This document shows, piece by piece, positions 8,951-21,777 of a stretch of DNA of 64,000 bases. Each line of letters begins with the position of its first letter. Position 1 is the stretch's first letter. Position numbers and translations under genes: made by a program. Origin of the DNA: Iodobacter ciconiae (lineage in GTDB: Bacteria > Pseudomonadota > Gammaproteobacteria > Burkholderiales > Chitinibacteraceae); the NCBI RefSeq assembly GCF_003952345.1, contig NZ_CP034433.1:2294001-2358000 (forward strand). Direction: 5' to 3'. The notes under the pieces are model-generated. The model made no database searches. It worked only from the letters and a program-made list of their open reading frames with translations, and was not told the origin of the DNA.

Positions 8951-8985
8951 AAAAAGGGCAAAGGCAGTTTACGCCGCCTTTGCCC
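8951..8985 (-). terminator. Rho-independent terminator of phoU
   Basis: On the minus strand, GGGCAAAGGC - GGCGTAAACT - GCCTTTGCCC followed by TTTTT gives a perfect 10-bp stem with a T tail, 32 bp past the phoU stop and before ppx. Confidence 0.88.
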
Positions 8986-9016
8986 CTAAACTACAAAAAA
9001 GATAGCTTAATCCGCC

Positions 9017-9718
9017 TTAACTTAAAGCCACACGATCAACTTCTTCCTGGTTTTTATGACGAACATCCTGCCCTTTAACCAGATAAATCACCTGCTCAGC
9101 AATACTTACCGCCAAATCACCAATACGCTCAATGGCTTTTGCAATCCATTGAATTTCAAGGGTAATAGTAATTGCACGGGGGTCTTCCATCATCACGGTA
9201 ATCAATTGGCGTTGCAATGCGCGGTATTCATCATCCAGGCGCTCATCAGCGCGTTTTACATCTGTAGCTGTTACCGCATCCATACGGGCAAATGCATCCA
9301 ATGCACGGGACAACATATCCAGAGCATGCTCTGCAATATGATTTAATTCATTAAAACGCGGCACTTGTAAGCGGCCAGCTTCATAAATATTTTTAGCCCG
9401 TTTGCATATACGGGTCGCTTTATCGCCGATTCTTTCTAAATCTTCCACAGCTTTAATAACCGTCATCACCATACGTAAATCGGAAGCGGCAGGTTGACGA
9501 CGCGCAATCATATGAATACACATATCATCAAGTAATACATGCATTTCATTAACACGATTTTCTTCTTCAAGCACATGATTAATTGTGCCCATATCACCAG
9601 AAGCCAAAGCCTGCATAGACTGGCGTACTTGCTCTTCTACCAAACCAGCCATTCCCATCACCTGGGAGCGAATTTCTTCTAGTTCAGCATCAAATTGTTT
9701 TGAAATATGTTCGGACAT
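9017..9718 (-). CDS. phoU: Phosphate transport system regulatory protein PhoU
   Basis: A 233-residue all-helical protein with two PhoU repeats, each with the metal-binding E-x3-D-x3-R pattern (AVEDLERIGDKATRIC and AKAIERIGDLAVSIAE). PhoU links the PstSCAB transporter to the PhoR/PhoB two-component system and restrains Pho regulon expression. No pst genes are in the window. AGGAG upstream of the ATG supports the start. A terminator follows, so it is likely transcribed alone. Confidence 0.96.
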   Translation of the reverse strand: MSEHISKQFDAELEEIRSQVMGMAGLVEEQVRQSMQALASGDMGTINHVLEEENRVNEMHVLLDDMCIHMIARRQPAASDLRMVMTVIKAVEDLERIGDKATRICKRAKNIYEAGRLQVPRFNELNHIAEHALDMLSRALDAFARMDAVTATDVKRADERLDDEYRALQRQLITVMMEDPRAITITLEIQWIAKAIERIGDLAVSIAEQVIYLVKGQDVRHKNQEEVDRVALS

Positions 9719-9814
9719 TAAAGAAATACTCCTGCAGGATATTAATTACAAAATAGCACAAGTATATGACTATTTTATTGCAAATATTTTAGAAATGGCT
9801 GGCAATACATTGTA

Positions 9815-10471
9815 TTACTTCAAGGTCTGCACACCTTTACTTGTACCCAATAGCAAGACATCTGCACGGCGATGCGCAAATAAACCATTGGTAACTACAC
9901 CGACAATCTCGTTAATCTGGCTTTCTAATTTATTAGCCTCACTAATTCGTAAGCCATGCACATCAATAATGATATTGCCATTATCAGTAATCACCCCTTC
10001 ACGATAAGCAGGATGGCCGCCTAATTTAACCAATTGCCTTGCCACATAAGAGCGCGCCATTGGAATCACTTCCACTGGTAATGGGAATTTACCCAGCACA
10101 TCCACCAGTTTGCTTTCATCGGCAATACAAATAAACTGCTCTGCTACCGCAGCCACAATTTTTTCACGCGTTAATGCGGCACCACCGCCTTTAATCATTT
10201 GTAATTGGCGGTTAATTTCATCTGCCCCATCCACATATACCGGCAAATGGTCGACTGTATTTAACTCAAATACGGGTATGCCATGCGATTTTAATCGGGC
10301 AACACTGGCCTCGGACGAAGAAACTGCACCCTGAATACGGCCTTTCATTGTTGCCAATGCATCAATAAAACAATTGGCAGTAGAGCCAGTGCCCACACCC
10401 ACAATACAATTGTCCGGGACATATTCAAGCGCTGCACGGCCAACGGCTTGTTTTAATTCATCTTGATTCAT
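9815..10471 (-). CDS. rpiA: Ribose-5-phosphate isomerase A
   Basis: A 218-residue RpiA, converting ribose-5-phosphate to ribulose-5-phosphate in the pentose phosphate pathway. Recognisable motifs are [16 protein letters not shown] (phosphate-binding loop), [26 protein letters not shown] with the catalytic acidic residue, and [15 protein letters not shown] with the catalytic lysine region. Length matches the family. The 5' flank carries a GC-rich hairpin derived from the marC 3' end. Confidence 0.96.
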   Translation of the reverse strand: MNQDELKQAVGRAALEYVPDNCIVGVGTGSTANCFIDALATMKGRIQGAVSSSEASVARLKSHGIPVFELNTVDHLPVYVDGADEINRQLQMIKGGGAALTREKIVAAVAEQFICIADESKLVDVLGKFPLPVEVIPMARSYVARQLVKLGGHPAYREGVITDNGNIIIDVHGLRISEANKLESQINEIVGVVTNGLFAHRRADVLLLGTSKGVQTLK

Positions 10472-10512
10472 TATTTATTCCCTGTTTGATCATAAGTGAC
10501 TAAATCTATTGT

Positions 10513-10531
10513 AGCCCGGTAAAAAACCGGG
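10513..10531 (-). terminator. Hairpin after marC
   Basis: GCCCGG - TTTTTTA - CCGGGC on the minus strand, 14 bp past the marC stop. There is no strong T tail, so termination here may be weak or the hairpin may act as an mRNA end. Confidence 0.5.
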
Positions 10532-10544
10532 CATTTGTGCCGTA

Positions 10545-11147
10545 TCAAGGCAGCGTTGCCAAATAATGGCGAATTCCCGAGAGCAGCATTTCAACAGCAA
10601 TCGCGGTTAATATCAGCCCCATCAGGCGCTCGAATGCTGTCGTCACCCGCTCACCAAGTAAGATACTTATCTTTTCCGAGAAAGCCAGCGTAAAACCACA
10701 CACCAGCATTGTCAGGGCCAAAGCACCTATCCACTCCCAGAGCCTGGCGGGCTCGCGTGAGACCAGTAACAGCACCGTTGCCAAAGCAGATGGCCCTGCA
10801 AGCAAGGGAATAGCGAGCGGCACAATAAAAGGCTCACCTTCCTCCGTATCGCCAAATACGCCTTCTGGATGAGGAAAAACCATACGCAAAGCAATCAAAA
10901 ATAAGATCACCCCGCCTGCAATCCCTAAAGATGTTTCTGACAAATGCATCAATTGTAAAAACTGCTGACCAAACAGCATAAAAATAACCAGCACACAGAA
11001 AGCCACCGACACCTCCCGCACAATCATACGGGTGCGCCGCGCTTTGGGTACCTGCTTTAACAAGGAGACAAACAGCGGAATTCCCCCCAGCGGATCGGTG
11101 ACCAGCAGTAAAAGGATAAAAGCTGAGGCAAAAGAAGAAGTTTCCAT
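10545..11147 (-). CDS. MarC family integral membrane protein
   Basis: A 200-residue protein with about six membrane helices. The N-terminal LLLVTDPLGGIPLFVSLL and central PLAIPLLAGPSALATVLLL are the two family hallmarks (a DP-x-G motif in each half). MarC proteins were once linked to multiple antibiotic resistance, which was later disputed; transport of small metabolites is assumed. The gene diverges from the haemoglobin gene across about 210 bp. Confidence 0.9.
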   Translation of the reverse strand: METSSFASAFILLLLVTDPLGGIPLFVSLLKQVPKARRTRMIVREVSVAFCVLVIFMLFGQQFLQLMHLSETSLGIAGGVILFLIALRMVFPHPEGVFGDTEEGEPFIVPLAIPLLAGPSALATVLLLVSREPARLWEWIGALALTMLVCGFTLAFSEKISILLGERVTTAFERLMGLILTAIAVEMLLSGIRHYLATLP

Positions 11148-11361
11148 AGGAGCGATTCTAGCGCGTACTCAATCAAAAAAACCATCGGGAAAAACAGGGT
11201 CTTGTGCTATCCGAGTAGGTACAGAAATCGGTAAATATCCATTAGTCGGGCCAGTCTGCATGACAAACTATGACAGACCATAGTAGACACAGCTAATAAA
11301 AATATTAACTGAGACTTTCCTATCGGCAACTCGTCCCTCTTTTAAAGGATGGAAATTCATC

Positions 11362-11793
11362 ATGGCACTAAGCGATAAAGATATTTCACTGGTCAGAGAA
11401 ACACTGGCTCTCATCCTGCCCATTGCAGATGCCGCCGCTGATATGTTTTACCAGCATCTTTTTGAAATAGCCCCCGAAGTAAAGCCCCTTTTCAAAGGAG
11501 ATATCAAAAAACAGGGTGCCATGCTGATGACCAGCATAAAACTGGCTGTGGATCATATTGATAAACCTGAAATTTTGCTACCCACCGTACACAAACTAGG
11601 CGAGCGCCACGCCCAATATCACGTACAGGAAGATCACTACACCATCGTAGGGCAAGCCCTGCTCTGGACATTGGAACAGGGTTTGGCTGATGCATTTACA
11701 GAGGACGTAAAGCGGGCATGGGCAGCTGTCTACACTACACTGGCCTGTGAAATGATCAAAGCGCAGCGCGGCGCAAGCATTACCCACACTTAA
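11362..11793 (+). CDS. Single-domain bacterial haemoglobin (Vitreoscilla type)
   Basis: A 143-residue globin like the Vitreoscilla haemoglobin and the globin domain of flavohaemoglobins. It has the distal region FYQHLFEIAPEVKPLF, the proximal-histidine segment KLGERHAQYHV, and DHYTIVGQALLWTLEQ. There is no reductase domain. Such globins bind O2 and NO and support respiration at low oxygen or protect against nitrosative stress. AAAGGATGG lies upstream of the ATG. The 214-bp upstream region should hold its promoter, but I find no clear FNR or NsrR box. Confidence 0.9.
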   Translation: MALSDKDISLVRETLALILPIADAAADMFYQHLFEIAPEVKPLFKGDIKKQGAMLMTSIKLAVDHIDKPEILLPTVHKLGERHAQYHVQEDHYTIVGQALLWTLEQGLADAFTEDVKRAWAAVYTTLACEMIKAQRGASITHT

Positions 11794-12056
11794 CCTAAAA
11801 CAGATCATCCTGGCAGGCAGTAGTACCTATTTTGCCTGTGAAGCCATTATCAATGGTTTGCGCGAAGTAAATGCGAAAGTTAACTTAACCGGCAGGCAAG
11901 CCTTATAGATTTACCCTGCAAGACAACTGTGGTACGACCTACTATGCAGTGCAGTTTCAGGGTGAAAATCATACAGGCTTTACGGACTACGCCAATGGCT
12001 TTGCTCCCATCTGCAAAGTCAGTGAAGATTTTACCCTGCCATTAGGTGATGGTTAA
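11794..12056 (+). pseudogene. Degraded unidentified coding remnant
   Basis: Directly after the globin gene, two frames carry protein-like sequence with good codon character. One (about 11797-11910) reads IILAGSSTYFACEAIING and ends in TAG. The other (11889-12056) reads FTLQDNCGTTYYAVQF, then TDYANGFAPICKVSEDF, and ends in TAA. They look like halves of one gene joined by a frameshift, with no start. I do not recognise the family. It could also be a chance pair of open frames. Confidence 0.3.
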
Positions 12057-12278
12057 GCTTAATTGGCACAAGCTGCTATTTGAAAAGAGTGAGCACGGGG
12101 GAAAATGGCAGCTAAAAGAAGCTCAGTGCAAGGCGAAATAAAGACGAGAGGAGCGCTGCTCAGCACCTTTGCTCATCAACTTACACATATTTTTATTAAA
12201 AAACATTTGTAATGCAGAAGAAACCCGCAAATTTATGCCGTTTATGGATTTCTCCCTCCTGATATCAATCCCGTAAAA

Positions 12279-12313
12279 GCAAGAAGGGGAAGGCTAAGCC
12301 CTCCCCTTTGTGC
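12279..12313 (-). terminator. Terminator of the gltBD operon
   Basis: Minus strand: AAGGGGAGGGCT-T-AGCCTTCCCCTT, a 12-bp stem with one G-T pair, followed by CTTGCTTTT. It lies 17 bp past the gltD stop. Confidence 0.7.
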
Positions 12314-12329
12314 TGATATCAGACGTGTT

Positions 12330-13747
<1,418 letters not shown>

Positions 13748-13795
13748 CTAAACCTCGGTAGTGAATCTGAGGGTAGTGAATAAAGGGCTTGGGGA

Positions 13796-13864
13796 TTTAA
13801 GGAGTGGTGATTTAAAGAGCCGGGAGTCGAACCCCACTCACAGCTCCCGACTCACCACTCCCTT
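13796..13864. repeat. GGGAGT-type palindromic repeat between gltB and gltD
   Basis: GGAGTGGTGA...GCCGGGAGTCG is mirrored by AGCTCCCGACTCACCACTCCC, forming a long hairpin in the 127-bp gap. A related palindrome follows the exoribonuclease gene at 22372-22424. If transcribed it would lie in the gltBD message. Confidence 0.6.
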
Positions 13865-13871
13865 ATTCTCA

Positions 13872-16800
13872 TCAATCTTTTAACAGATCATCCAACTTGG
13901 CAGCCTTAGGTTTCACCAGCCAGAAGTTATCCTGCGCTTCATCAAAATCGGCCAGAATATCAATGGCGCGGGTCGATCCGGTCAGCTTGGCGTGATCACG
14001 CAATTTTCCGCGTAAGAAGGCCCGCACTGCACCGTAAGACTCGCCATTAATCAGATTAATATCCACCAGCTCATTATTAATACGGTAAGCAAAACGCTCT
14101 TTAGGATCGTAAACCAGCGCAAAACCACCGGTCATCCCCGCCCCAAAGTTGTAGCCTGTTTCACCCAGCACAATCACACAACCACCGGTCATGTATTCGC
14201 AGCCGTGATCGCCAATGCCTTCAACAATGGCCGTAGCACCGGAGTTACGCACCGCAAAGCGCTCACCCGCCGTACCTGCAGCAAACAGCTCACCACCAGT
14301 TGCACCGTAAAGGCAGGTATTACCCACAATCACGCCCGCATGCGATTCAAATTCTGAAGCTTTTGGCGGAAAAACCACCAAACGCCCGCCGCTCATGCCC
14401 TTACCGACGTAATCGTTAGCATCGCCTTCCAGCTCAATCGTCAGGCCCTTAGCATTCCAAACGCCCAGAGATTGCCCGGCCGAGCCGTGCAATTTGATAT
14501 GCAGGCATTCGTTCGGCAAACCATCTGCGCCGTGTGCCTTGGCGATTTCGCCCGACAAACGCGCACCAATGGAGCGATGAATATTACGCACTGCGTATTC
14601 AAACTTTTGCGGCGTTTGGCTCTTAATACCGGCAATGGCGTCTTTCACCATTTGTTCGGCCAGCTCGCCCTTATCAAAGGACGGGTTGCGCGCTTCCACG
14701 CAGAAACGCGGTTGCGATTCCGGAATTGTGCCCTGGCTGAGCAACACACCCAGATTCAGACGGCCTTGTCGTTCGGTCGCGCCCGCTGCCAGCTCCAGCA
14801 TTTCGCTATGGCCGATCAAATCAGATAACTGACGCACACCCAGCGCCGCCATCCATTCGCGGGTTTCTTGCGCGATAAAGGTAAAGTAATTCACCACCAT
14901 TTCTGGCAGGCCAATAAAGTATTTGGAGCGCAGCTTGATTTCTTGCGTCGCCACGCCGGTTGCGCAGTTATTCAGGTGGCAAATCCTTAAGAACTTACAA
15001 CCCAATGCCACCATCGGCCCGGTACCAAAACCAAAGCTTTCAGCGCCCATCATGGCGGCTTTTACCACATCCAGGCCGGTCTTTAAGCCACCATCAGCCT
15101 GCACGCGCACGCGCCCACGCAAGCCGTTAGCACGCAAGACTTGCTGCGCTTCGGTCAGGCCCAGCTCAAATGGCGTACCTGCGTATTTCACAGACGCCAG
15201 AGGCGACGCACCTGTACCGCCGTCGTAACCTGAAATAGTAATCAGATCGGCGTAAGCCTTCGCCACACCGGCAGCAATCGTGCCCACACCGGGCTCTGCC
15301 ACCAGTTTTACCGACACCAGCGCATCCGGATTGACCTGTTTCAAGTCAAAAATCAGCTGGGCCAAATCTTCAATCGAGTAAATATCGTGATGCGGCGGAG
15401 GGGAAATCAAGGAAATCCCTGGCTTAGAGCAACGCAGTTTAGCGATCAGCGGGCTGACTTTATCCCCTGGCAATTGGCCGCCTTCACCCGGTTTTGCACC
15501 TTGTGCGACCTTGATCTGCAAGACTTCGGCGTTGACCAGATAATGCGGTGTCACGCCAAAGCGGCCAGATGCCACTTGCTTGATCTTGGACATTTTCACC
15601 GTGCCATAACGCGCCGGATCTTCACCGCCCTCGCCCGAGTTTGATCTGCCACCCAGGCGGTTCATCCCGATCGCCAAGGCTTCGTGCGCTTCAGGGCTGA
15701 GTGCGCCCAAGCTCATGCCTGCAGAATCAAAACGCTTCAGAATCGACTCAACAGATTCGACTTCATCAATCGAAATCGCCTTAGCGGCATCAAGCTTCAA
15801 GCCCATCAAATCGCGCAGCATGGCTACAGGGCGCTGGTTCACCAGATCGGCGTACTTGCGGTATTCCTTGTAATCGCCGTTTTGCACGGCTTTTTGCAGC
15901 TGCATCACCACATCAGGGTTGTAAGCGTGGTATTCCTCGCCAAACACATATTTCAACAAGCCGCCCTGTGCGATTGGGCGCATGGTGTTGAAAGCCAGCT
16001 TATTCAACTTGGCCTGATCGTCTTGGAAATCAGCAAAATTAGCGCCGGAAATCCGTGAAACCGTGCCGTTTAAGCACAGCTCAACCACTTCTTCATTCAC
16101 GCCAACCGCTTCAAACAATTGCGAGCCGCGATAAGAAGCAACGGTTGAAATGCCCATTTTAGAGAGAATCTTGAGCAGCCCTTTATTAATCCCCTTACGG
16201 AAATTATTAGCCGCTTTCTCTAATGGCAAATCAATCTGACCAATTTCTACCAATTCTTTAATCGTTTGGTAAGCAAGGTAGGGGAATACCGCCGTTGCAC
16301 CATAGCCAATCAAGCAAGCAAAGTGATGCGGATCGCGCGTGGTGGCGGTTTCTACAATGATATTGCTCAGGCAACGTAAGCCGGAATTCACCAGCTCGTG
16401 ATGCACCGCGCCCACCGCAAACAGCGCTGGAATCGGCAAACGACCCTTTTGAATATTCTTATCGCTTAATACCACCACCACGGTTTTTTCATCGCGCACG
16501 CTGTCCAGCACATTGGCGCGCAGTGCTGCTATGGCCGCTTTTAGCGTGGTTTGAGCCGGGTCGAACGTAATATCAAAGAAAGCCGGTTTGTAATCCGGAT
16601 CCGTCATGGTGGTCAGCGCATCAAACTTATCTGACGACAACACTGGCGAGCGAACTTCTAAACGACTGGCGTTAAATTCTGTTTCTTTAAACAGATTACG
16701 TTCAGGGCCAAAACAGGTATTCAGCGACATCACAATCGCTTCGCGGATCGGATCGATCGGCGGATTAGTCACCTGGGCAAATTGCTGACGTAAATAATCG

Positions 16801-18305
16801 TAAGGCGAGCGCACTTTGGTCGACAACACCGCCATAGGCGTGTCATCCCCCATCGAACCTATCGCTTCCTGACCATCTGCTGCCAGCACGCGCAAGATTT
16901 GATCGCGCTCTTCAAACGTCAGCTGAAATTGCTTTTGGTAAGTCAGCAACTCGGCGCGGCTCATCGCTTCCAGCGGCGAATTGTCTTCTGCCAGCTCTAA
17001 ATGCTGAGCGTGTTTCTTCACCCAGGCACGATAAGGCTGAGCGGTTTTTAAGCGGTTATCGATGGTTTCGGTATCGAGGAATTCGCCATTACTTAAATCG
17101 ACAGCCACAATCTGGCCCGGCTTAACACGGCCTTTCTTCACCACATCTTCGGGCTTATAGCCCCACACGCCAATCTCGGAAGCAATGGTCAGGTGACGAT
17201 CTTTGGTAATGACATAGCGCGCCGGGCGCAAGCCATTGCGATCGAGCGCACAGCCGGCGTAGCGGCCGTTGGTCCAGACGATACCGGCCGGGCCATCCCA
17301 CGGCTCCATATGCATGGAGTTGTATTCGTAAAATGCACGTAAGTCACGGTCATTGCTATCCACGTTTTGCCATGCAGGCGGCACCAGCATGCGGAAAGCA
17401 CGGAATACATCCATGCCGCCCATCAACAGGCCTTCAAGCATATTGTCCATCGACATGGAATCAGAGCCATTGGTTTGAACAATCGGGCGTACCGTGTCCA
17501 TATCTAATAGCTCGCTGTCCATAATCGCTTCGCGGGCTTTGGCCCATAAACGATTACCGTGCAGGGTATTAATTTCGCCGTTATGCGCCAGATAGCGGAA
17601 GGGCTGAGCCAGCTTCCACTGTGGCCAGGTATTGGTCGAAAAGCGCTGGTGATACACAGCCAGTGACGATTCAAAACGCGGGTCTTTCAGATCCAGATAA
17701 AATTCTGGCAAATTATCCGGCGTAACCAAGCCCTTATAAGACAGCACATGCGGGCTTAAGGTTGGCATATAGAAAGCCGCATCGTCAGTATTCGCTTTTT
17801 CTGCCACACGGCGAGCTTGGTAAAGCTTGCGCTCAAACTGATGGCTATTCATTCCTGCTGGCGCATTTACAAATAACTGGCCAATTTGTGGCAGTGTTTG
17901 TAAGGCATATTCGCCACAGGCTTCGACATTGACCGGTACGCTGCGAACCCCGGCGACCGATAAACCCTGCTCTTCCATTGCAGCGAAGAGTTTTGTTAAT
18001 GTTGTTTGCTCGCTATAAAAAATAATGCCTACAGCGTATTCATCGGCCACCGTAAATTGATTTTCTGCGGCCACGGCGCGCAAAAACCCATCCGGCTTTC
18101 GAAACAGCAAACCACAGCCATCGCCTGATTTTCCATCAGCGGCAACGGCTCCACGGTGAGTTAAACATGCAAGAGAGCTAATTGCAGTAGAAACCAGCCA
18201 ATGCGAGGGCAAGTCTTCCATTTGAGCAATCAGGCCGAAGCCACAACTATCCTGTTCGAACGTCGGGCTATACAACGTGCCCTTTAACCAGCCTTGTCGA
18301 TCCAT
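13872..18305 (-). CDS. gltB: Glutamate synthase large subunit GltB
   Basis: A 1477-residue NADPH-dependent GOGAT alpha subunit. It makes two glutamates from glutamine and 2-oxoglutarate with GltD. The N-terminal class II amidotransferase domain begins at the nucleophilic cysteine in [11 protein letters not shown] after a short propeptide. The FMN-binding synthase domain includes [12 protein letters not shown] and [11 protein letters not shown]. The 3Fe-4S cluster motif [15 protein letters not shown] is present, as is the C-terminal glycine-rich beta-helix. I chose the ATG at 18305 (MDRQGWLKG) because it has AAGGG upstream and fits the short propeptide; a start at 18371 adds 22 residues. Confidence 0.96.
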   Translation of the reverse strand: MDRQGWLKGTLYSPTFEQDSCGFGLIAQMEDLPSHWLVSTAISSLACLTHRGAVAADGKSGDGCGLLFRKPDGFLRAVAAENQFTVADEYAVGIIFYSEQTTLTKLFAAMEEQGLSVAGVRSVPVNVEACGEYALQTLPQIGQLFVNAPAGMNSHQFERKLYQARRVAEKANTDDAAFYMPTLSPHVLSYKGLVTPDNLPEFYLDLKDPRFESSLAVYHQRFSTNTWPQWKLAQPFRYLAHNGEINTLHGNRLWAKAREAIMDSELLDMDTVRPIVQTNGSDSMSMDNMLEGLLMGGMDVFRAFRMLVPPAWQNVDSNDRDLRAFYEYNSMHMEPWDGPAGIVWTNGRYAGCALDRNGLRPARYVITKDRHLTIASEIGVWGYKPEDVVKKGRVKPGQIVAVDLSNGEFLDTETIDNRLKTAQPYRAWVKKHAQHLELAEDNSPLEAMSRAELLTYQKQFQLTFEERDQILRVLAADGQEAIGSMGDDTPMAVLSTKVRSPYDYLRQQFAQVTNPPIDPIREAIVMSLNTCFGPERNLFKETEFNASRLEVRSPVLSSDKFDALTTMTDPDYKPAFFDITFDPAQTTLKAAIAALRANVLDSVRDEKTVVVVLSDKNIQKGRLPIPALFAVGAVHHELVNSGLRCLSNIIVETATTRDPHHFACLIGYGATAVFPYLAYQTIKELVEIGQIDLPLEKAANNFRKGINKGLLKILSKMGISTVASYRGSQLFEAVGVNEEVVELCLNGTVSRISGANFADFQDDQAKLNKLAFNTMRPIAQGGLLKYVFGEEYHAYNPDVVMQLQKAVQNGDYKEYRKYADLVNQRPVAMLRDLMGLKLDAAKAISIDEVESVESILKRFDSAGMSLGALSPEAHEALAIGMNRLGGRSNSGEGGEDPARYGTVKMSKIKQVASGRFGVTPHYLVNAEVLQIKVAQGAKPGEGGQLPGDKVSPLIAKLRCSKPGISLISPPPHHDIYSIEDLAQLIFDLKQVNPDALVSVKLVAEPGVGTIAAGVAKAYADLITISGYDGGTGASPLASVKYAGTPFELGLTEAQQVLRANGLRGRVRVQADGGLKTGLDVVKAAMMGAESFGFGTGPMVALGCKFLRICHLNNCATGVATQEIKLRSKYFIGLPEMVVNYFTFIAQETREWMAALGVRQLSDLIGHSEMLELAAGATERQGRLNLGVLLSQGTIPESQPRFCVEARNPSFDKGELAEQMVKDAIAGIKSQTPQKFEYAVRNIHRSIGARLSGEIAKAHGADGLPNECLHIKLHGSAGQSLGVWNAKGLTIELEGDANDYVGKGMSGGRLVVFPPKASEFESHAGVIVGNTCLYGATGGELFAAGTAGERFAVRNSGATAIVEGIGDHGCEYMTGGCVIVLGETGYNFGAGMTGGFALVYDPKERFAYRINNELVDINLINGESYGAVRAFLRGKLRDHAKLTGSTRAIDILADFDEAQDNFWLVKPKAAKLDDLLKD

Positions 18306-18673
18306 CACAAAACCCTTAGGGAAAGCAGAAATTTTCGGCGAAATGGCCTTGATTCTATATGCCAAACCCAAAAGGGAGCAATGTTTTCAGTCAGGAAATC
18401 CCTTATATGCACATATCAAATCAATAAGGGTTTTTAATTAGCCACTTACTGACTACCTACAAAAGTAAAGAACAAGAGCAAAGAAAGAAAAATAATAATA
18501 TTATTATTTTAGCTGCAAGAAATACCTGGGTAAAAGAGAGGGCACGAACTAAAACACGGCTCGCTAGAACAAATTTTGATGTATTCCCCGATAGCGCTAA
18601 TAGCCGATTCACTTTGCATATTACGGGTGATGAACCGGCCCGTTTTTCAAACACTCCAGATAAAATACCTTAA
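18306..18673. other. Intergenic region upstream of gltB
   Basis: This AT-rich stretch should hold the gltBD promoter on the minus strand. I cannot pick a single convincing -35/-10 pair. A short minus frame at 18457-18654 has no ribosome-binding site and is not credible. Confidence 0.4.
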
Positions 18674-20083
18674 TTAAAAAGCGGAAATATCCCCAGATGT
18701 GAGATGCTTCAGATGAAATGACTTCGGCCGCGTTAAATAATCGTACCCCAGCACGGATAAAGTCGCCCCCCGCCCGGTTTGTTTAATACCAGTCCAGGGC
18801 AGGGCCGGGTCTAGATAATCACAGCGATTCATAAAGAAGGTGCCGCACTCCAGCTGATCGGCAAGGCTCAATGCGACGTTTTCGTCGCGGCTGAATACGG
18901 CGGAAGTCAGGCCGTAAGGGCTATCGTTCATCAAGCGAACCGCTTCTTCGTCATTTTTCACAGGCATAATGCCCACCACGGGACCAAAGCATTCATCGGC
19001 CATCAGCTGCATCTGGTGATTCACACCGGTAAAGATCCTCGGCGCCAGATAGGCACCCTTACCATCATCCAGCGCAAAGCGGCGGGTATCAACGATCTGG
19101 CTGGCACCTTTGGCCAACGCATCGGCCTCTGCCGCTCGCACCGCATTGGCGGCAGCAACCCGCACGACGGGGCCCAGAGTGGTAGCCGCATCCAGCGGGT
19201 TACCCAAAACATATTGCTCGGTTAAAGCAAGAGCACGACCAACAAACTCCTGGTACACCGACTGGTGCACATAGATACGCTGCGTGCCGCAGCAGCTTTG
19301 CCCGGAGTTAAAAAATGCACCATCAACCAGCGTATCGACAGCGTGGGCCAGATCGGCATCACTGCGTACCAGCGCGGCATCATTGCCCCCCAGCTCCAGG
19401 CCCACGCCAATAAATCGCCCTGCCGCAGCTTGCTCTACAGCGATACCACCTGCTACCGAGCCGGTAAAGCAAACATGTTTGATTTCTTTAGCCTGAATCA
19501 GCTTTTGCGTGCTGGCGTGATCGGTGTGCAAGTACTGGAATACGCCTGCAGGCAGGCCTGCAGCCACAAAGGCAGCGTGGATTTGCTCGGCACAAAGCGG
19601 CGTTTGAGCCGAGTGTTTTAAGATCACCGCATTGCCCGCCATCAGTGCCGGGATAATCGCATTCACAGCGGTCAACAGCGGGTAATTCCACGGCGCCACC
19701 ACCAGCACTACGCCCAGCGCTTCGCGGCGGATAAAGCGATTAAAACCCTCAATCGGCGTGGGATGGATGTCGGCCAGTGCCTCGGGTGCAATCGCCATCA
19801 TATGCCGCGCCCGGGTATCAAAGCCGGCCACTTCATTGGGTGAATAACGAATCGGTCGGCCAATCTGGCGGGTGATGGCCTCGGCAATCGCCTCTTTATT
19901 GGCAGAAAAAGCATCCACCGCACGGCTCAGCACGGCCATACGCTCGAGCAGAGAAACCTGCCGCCAATCCCGCTGGGCAAGCCTGGCTCGATGCAAAGTG
20001 GCGGCAATATGGTGCTCATCGGCATAAGCCCGCCGGGCCACTTCGCTACCGTCAATAGGACTAATCGTGATCAGCTCAGGCAT
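18674..20083 (-). CDS. Aldehyde dehydrogenase family protein
   Basis: A 469-residue NAD(P)-dependent aldehyde dehydrogenase. The Rossmann fold includes VAPWNYPLLTAVNAIIPALMAG and CFTGSVAGG; the general base glutamate is in VGLELGGNDAALV and the catalytic cysteine in FFNSGQSCCGTQR. The substrate is not evident; the sequence resembles the broad succinate-semialdehyde/betaine-aldehyde type group. It stands alone: gltB is upstream in the map and hemF follows on the same strand after about 180 bp. Confidence 0.92.
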   Translation of the reverse strand: MPELITISPIDGSEVARRAYADEHHIAATLHRARLAQRDWRQVSLLERMAVLSRAVDAFSANKEAIAEAITRQIGRPIRYSPNEVAGFDTRARHMMAIAPEALADIHPTPIEGFNRFIRREALGVVLVVAPWNYPLLTAVNAIIPALMAGNAVILKHSAQTPLCAEQIHAAFVAAGLPAGVFQYLHTDHASTQKLIQAKEIKHVCFTGSVAGGIAVEQAAAGRFIGVGLELGGNDAALVRSDADLAHAVDTLVDGAFFNSGQSCCGTQRIYVHQSVYQEFVGRALALTEQYVLGNPLDAATTLGPVVRVAAANAVRAAEADALAKGASQIVDTRRFALDDGKGAYLAPRIFTGVNHQMQLMADECFGPVVGIMPVKNDEEAVRLMNDSPYGLTSAVFSRDENVALSLADQLECGTFFMNRCDYLDPALPWTGIKQTGRGATLSVLGYDYLTRPKSFHLKHLTSGDISAF

Positions 20084-20260
20084 GGCGACTCCAGATAGGT
20101 GAAATGATTTTTAAAAAGATCTTTTAAAAACTCTGCAGACACAGCGAACACAGCAAAACTTCACACAAAACCCGTATCCTGAAACACTGGGGCCCAAAGA
20201 AAATGAAACGAGCCAAAGATCAAAATACTTAAACAGCAAACAGGGCACCTGCAGTATAGG

Positions 20261-21172
20261 TCAGCCGCCCATCACACCCAGCCAATCTCTGCCACATAAA
20301 AAGTCGCTATATAAACGCGCTTCGGGCGTGCCTGCTTCAGGGTGGTAATCGTAGCGCCAGTTCACTACCGGTGGCATGGACATCAGGATAGATTCGGTGC
20401 GCCCGCCAGATTGCAAGCCAAACAGCGTACCGCGATCAAAGACCAGGTTAAATTCTACATAGCGGCCACGGCGAAACGCTTGCCAATCGCGCTCGCGCTG
20501 ACCATATTCAGCATCCTCGTGGCGCTCCACAATCGGTGTATAAGCTGGCAAGAAGGCGTTACCCACGCTTTGCGTCATGGCAAAGCTGGCTTCAAAACTG
20601 GTGGCGTTGTAGTCGTCAAAGAAAATACCGCCGATACCGCGCGGCTCGTTGCGATGCTTTAAGTGGAAATAGCGATCACACCAGGCTTTGAATTCCGGGT
20701 AAAGTGCTGCACCAAAAGGATCAAGCGCGTCTTTACAGGCCTGATGAAAATGCACCGCATCCGCTTCCTGTCCATAATAGGGAGTGAGATCCATGCCGCC
20801 GCCAAACCACCACACATCCTGCTCGCCCTCTTTATATGCACGGAACAGGCGCACATTCATATGCACGGTGGGGATATACGGATTACGCGGATGCAAGACC
20901 AGCGACACACCCATCGCTTCAAATGCCCTCCCTGCCAATTCTGGCCGACCGGCACTAGCCGATGGCGGCAGGGCCTCACCCATCACATGGGAGAAATTCA
21001 CCCCGCCGCGCTCAAACAGATTGCCGCCTTCAATCACCCGCGTCATACCACCACCACCGCCTGCTTTTTCCCACTGATCGGTGTGAAAAGTCGATCCATC
21101 CAGCTGCTCAAGAGTGGCGACAATATTTTGCTGCAGGTTTAAAAGATAATCTTTAACGGCTATTGAGTTCAT
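20261..21172 (-). CDS. hemF: Oxygen-dependent coproporphyrinogen III oxidase
   Basis: A 303-residue HemF, which decarboxylates coproporphyrinogen III to protoporphyrinogen IX using O2 in haem synthesis. Family signatures are [30 protein letters not shown], and [12 protein letters not shown]. Length and both ends match the family. It is preceded by the panD terminator at 21190-21219, so it has its own promoter or is reached by read-through. hemA of the same pathway lies at 25848. Confidence 0.97.
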   Translation of the reverse strand: MNSIAVKDYLLNLQQNIVATLEQLDGSTFHTDQWEKAGGGGGMTRVIEGGNLFERGGVNFSHVMGEALPPSASAGRPELAGRAFEAMGVSLVLHPRNPYIPTVHMNVRLFRAYKEGEQDVWWFGGGMDLTPYYGQEADAVHFHQACKDALDPFGAALYPEFKAWCDRYFHLKHRNEPRGIGGIFFDDYNATSFEASFAMTQSVGNAFLPAYTPIVERHEDAEYGQRERDWQAFRRGRYVEFNLVFDRGTLFGLQSGGRTESILMSMPPVVNWRYDYHPEAGTPEARLYSDFLCGRDWLGVMGG

Positions 21173-21189
21173 TAAAAATCCTAATAAAT

Positions 21190-21219
21190 GAAAAAGGCTG
21201 CCGAAAGAGGCAGCCTTTA
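21190..21219 (-). terminator. Rho-independent terminator of panD
   Basis: Minus strand: AAGGCTGCC - TCTTTC - GGCAGCCTT followed by TTT, 28 bp past the panD stop. Confidence 0.88.
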
Positions 21220-21246
21220 ATGGGGTAATTTACAGCAAGACGTTCA

Positions 21247-21627
21247 TTAAGCCGCCTGCACAGGAGCGTGATGCTTAATTTCCTTAATGCGATTATCTGC
21301 ATCCACAAACACCAGAGCGGGGTGGAAAGCCGCGATTTCTGCTTCTTCAAAATTAGCAAAAGTCGCGATAATCAGCAGATCACCCACCGCAGCACGACGC
21401 GCTGCCGAGCCATTTACCGAAATAATTCCCGAACCGCGCTCAGCCTTAATAGCATAGGTGGAGAAACGCTCGCCGTTATCCACATTCCAGATATGAATCT
21501 GTTCATGTTCAAGGATATTAGCGGCTTCAAGCAGATTTTCATCGATAGCGCACGAGCCTTCGTAATGCAGCTCGGAGTGCGTGGTAGTACAGCGATGAAT
21601 TTTCGATTTAAGCAGAGAACGTTGCAT
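21247..21627 (-). CDS. panD: Aspartate 1-decarboxylase
   Basis: A 126-residue PanD proenzyme, making beta-alanine for pantothenate. The self-cleavage site is visible as HYEGSCAID, where cleavage between Gly24 and Ser25 yields the pyruvoyl group. Other family segments are [14 protein letters not shown] and [23 protein letters not shown] sits upstream of the ATG. The other pantothenate genes panB and panC lie 22 kb away at 43357 and 44214. Confidence 0.97.
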   Translation of the reverse strand: MQRSLLKSKIHRCTTTHSELHYEGSCAIDENLLEAANILEHEQIHIWNVDNGERFSTYAIKAERGSGIISVNGSAARRAAVGDLLIIATFANFEEAEIAAFHPALVFVDADNRIKEIKHHAPVQAA

Positions 21628-21777
21628 GGGGTTTCTCCAGCCCGTTTCTGGGCAAGGCTATTTCAGAAGGGATCAGATTATAATCCCAGAAGCAAGGATT
21701 GGACAGGGCAAATACATGATAGATGCGCCTCTTTAACACGGTGCAGCCAAGCTATATATGGTCCGATAGCAGCCCTG

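Noticed and set aside
13820..13836. GCCGGGAGTCGAACC resembles the T arm of a tRNA on the minus strand
   Set aside because: No acceptor, D or anticodon arms can be built around it; it is one arm of the GGGAGT palindrome between gltB and gltD.
18457..18654. 65-residue hydrophobic minus-strand frame upstream of gltB
   Set aside because: It lies in the likely promoter region and shows no conserved pattern.
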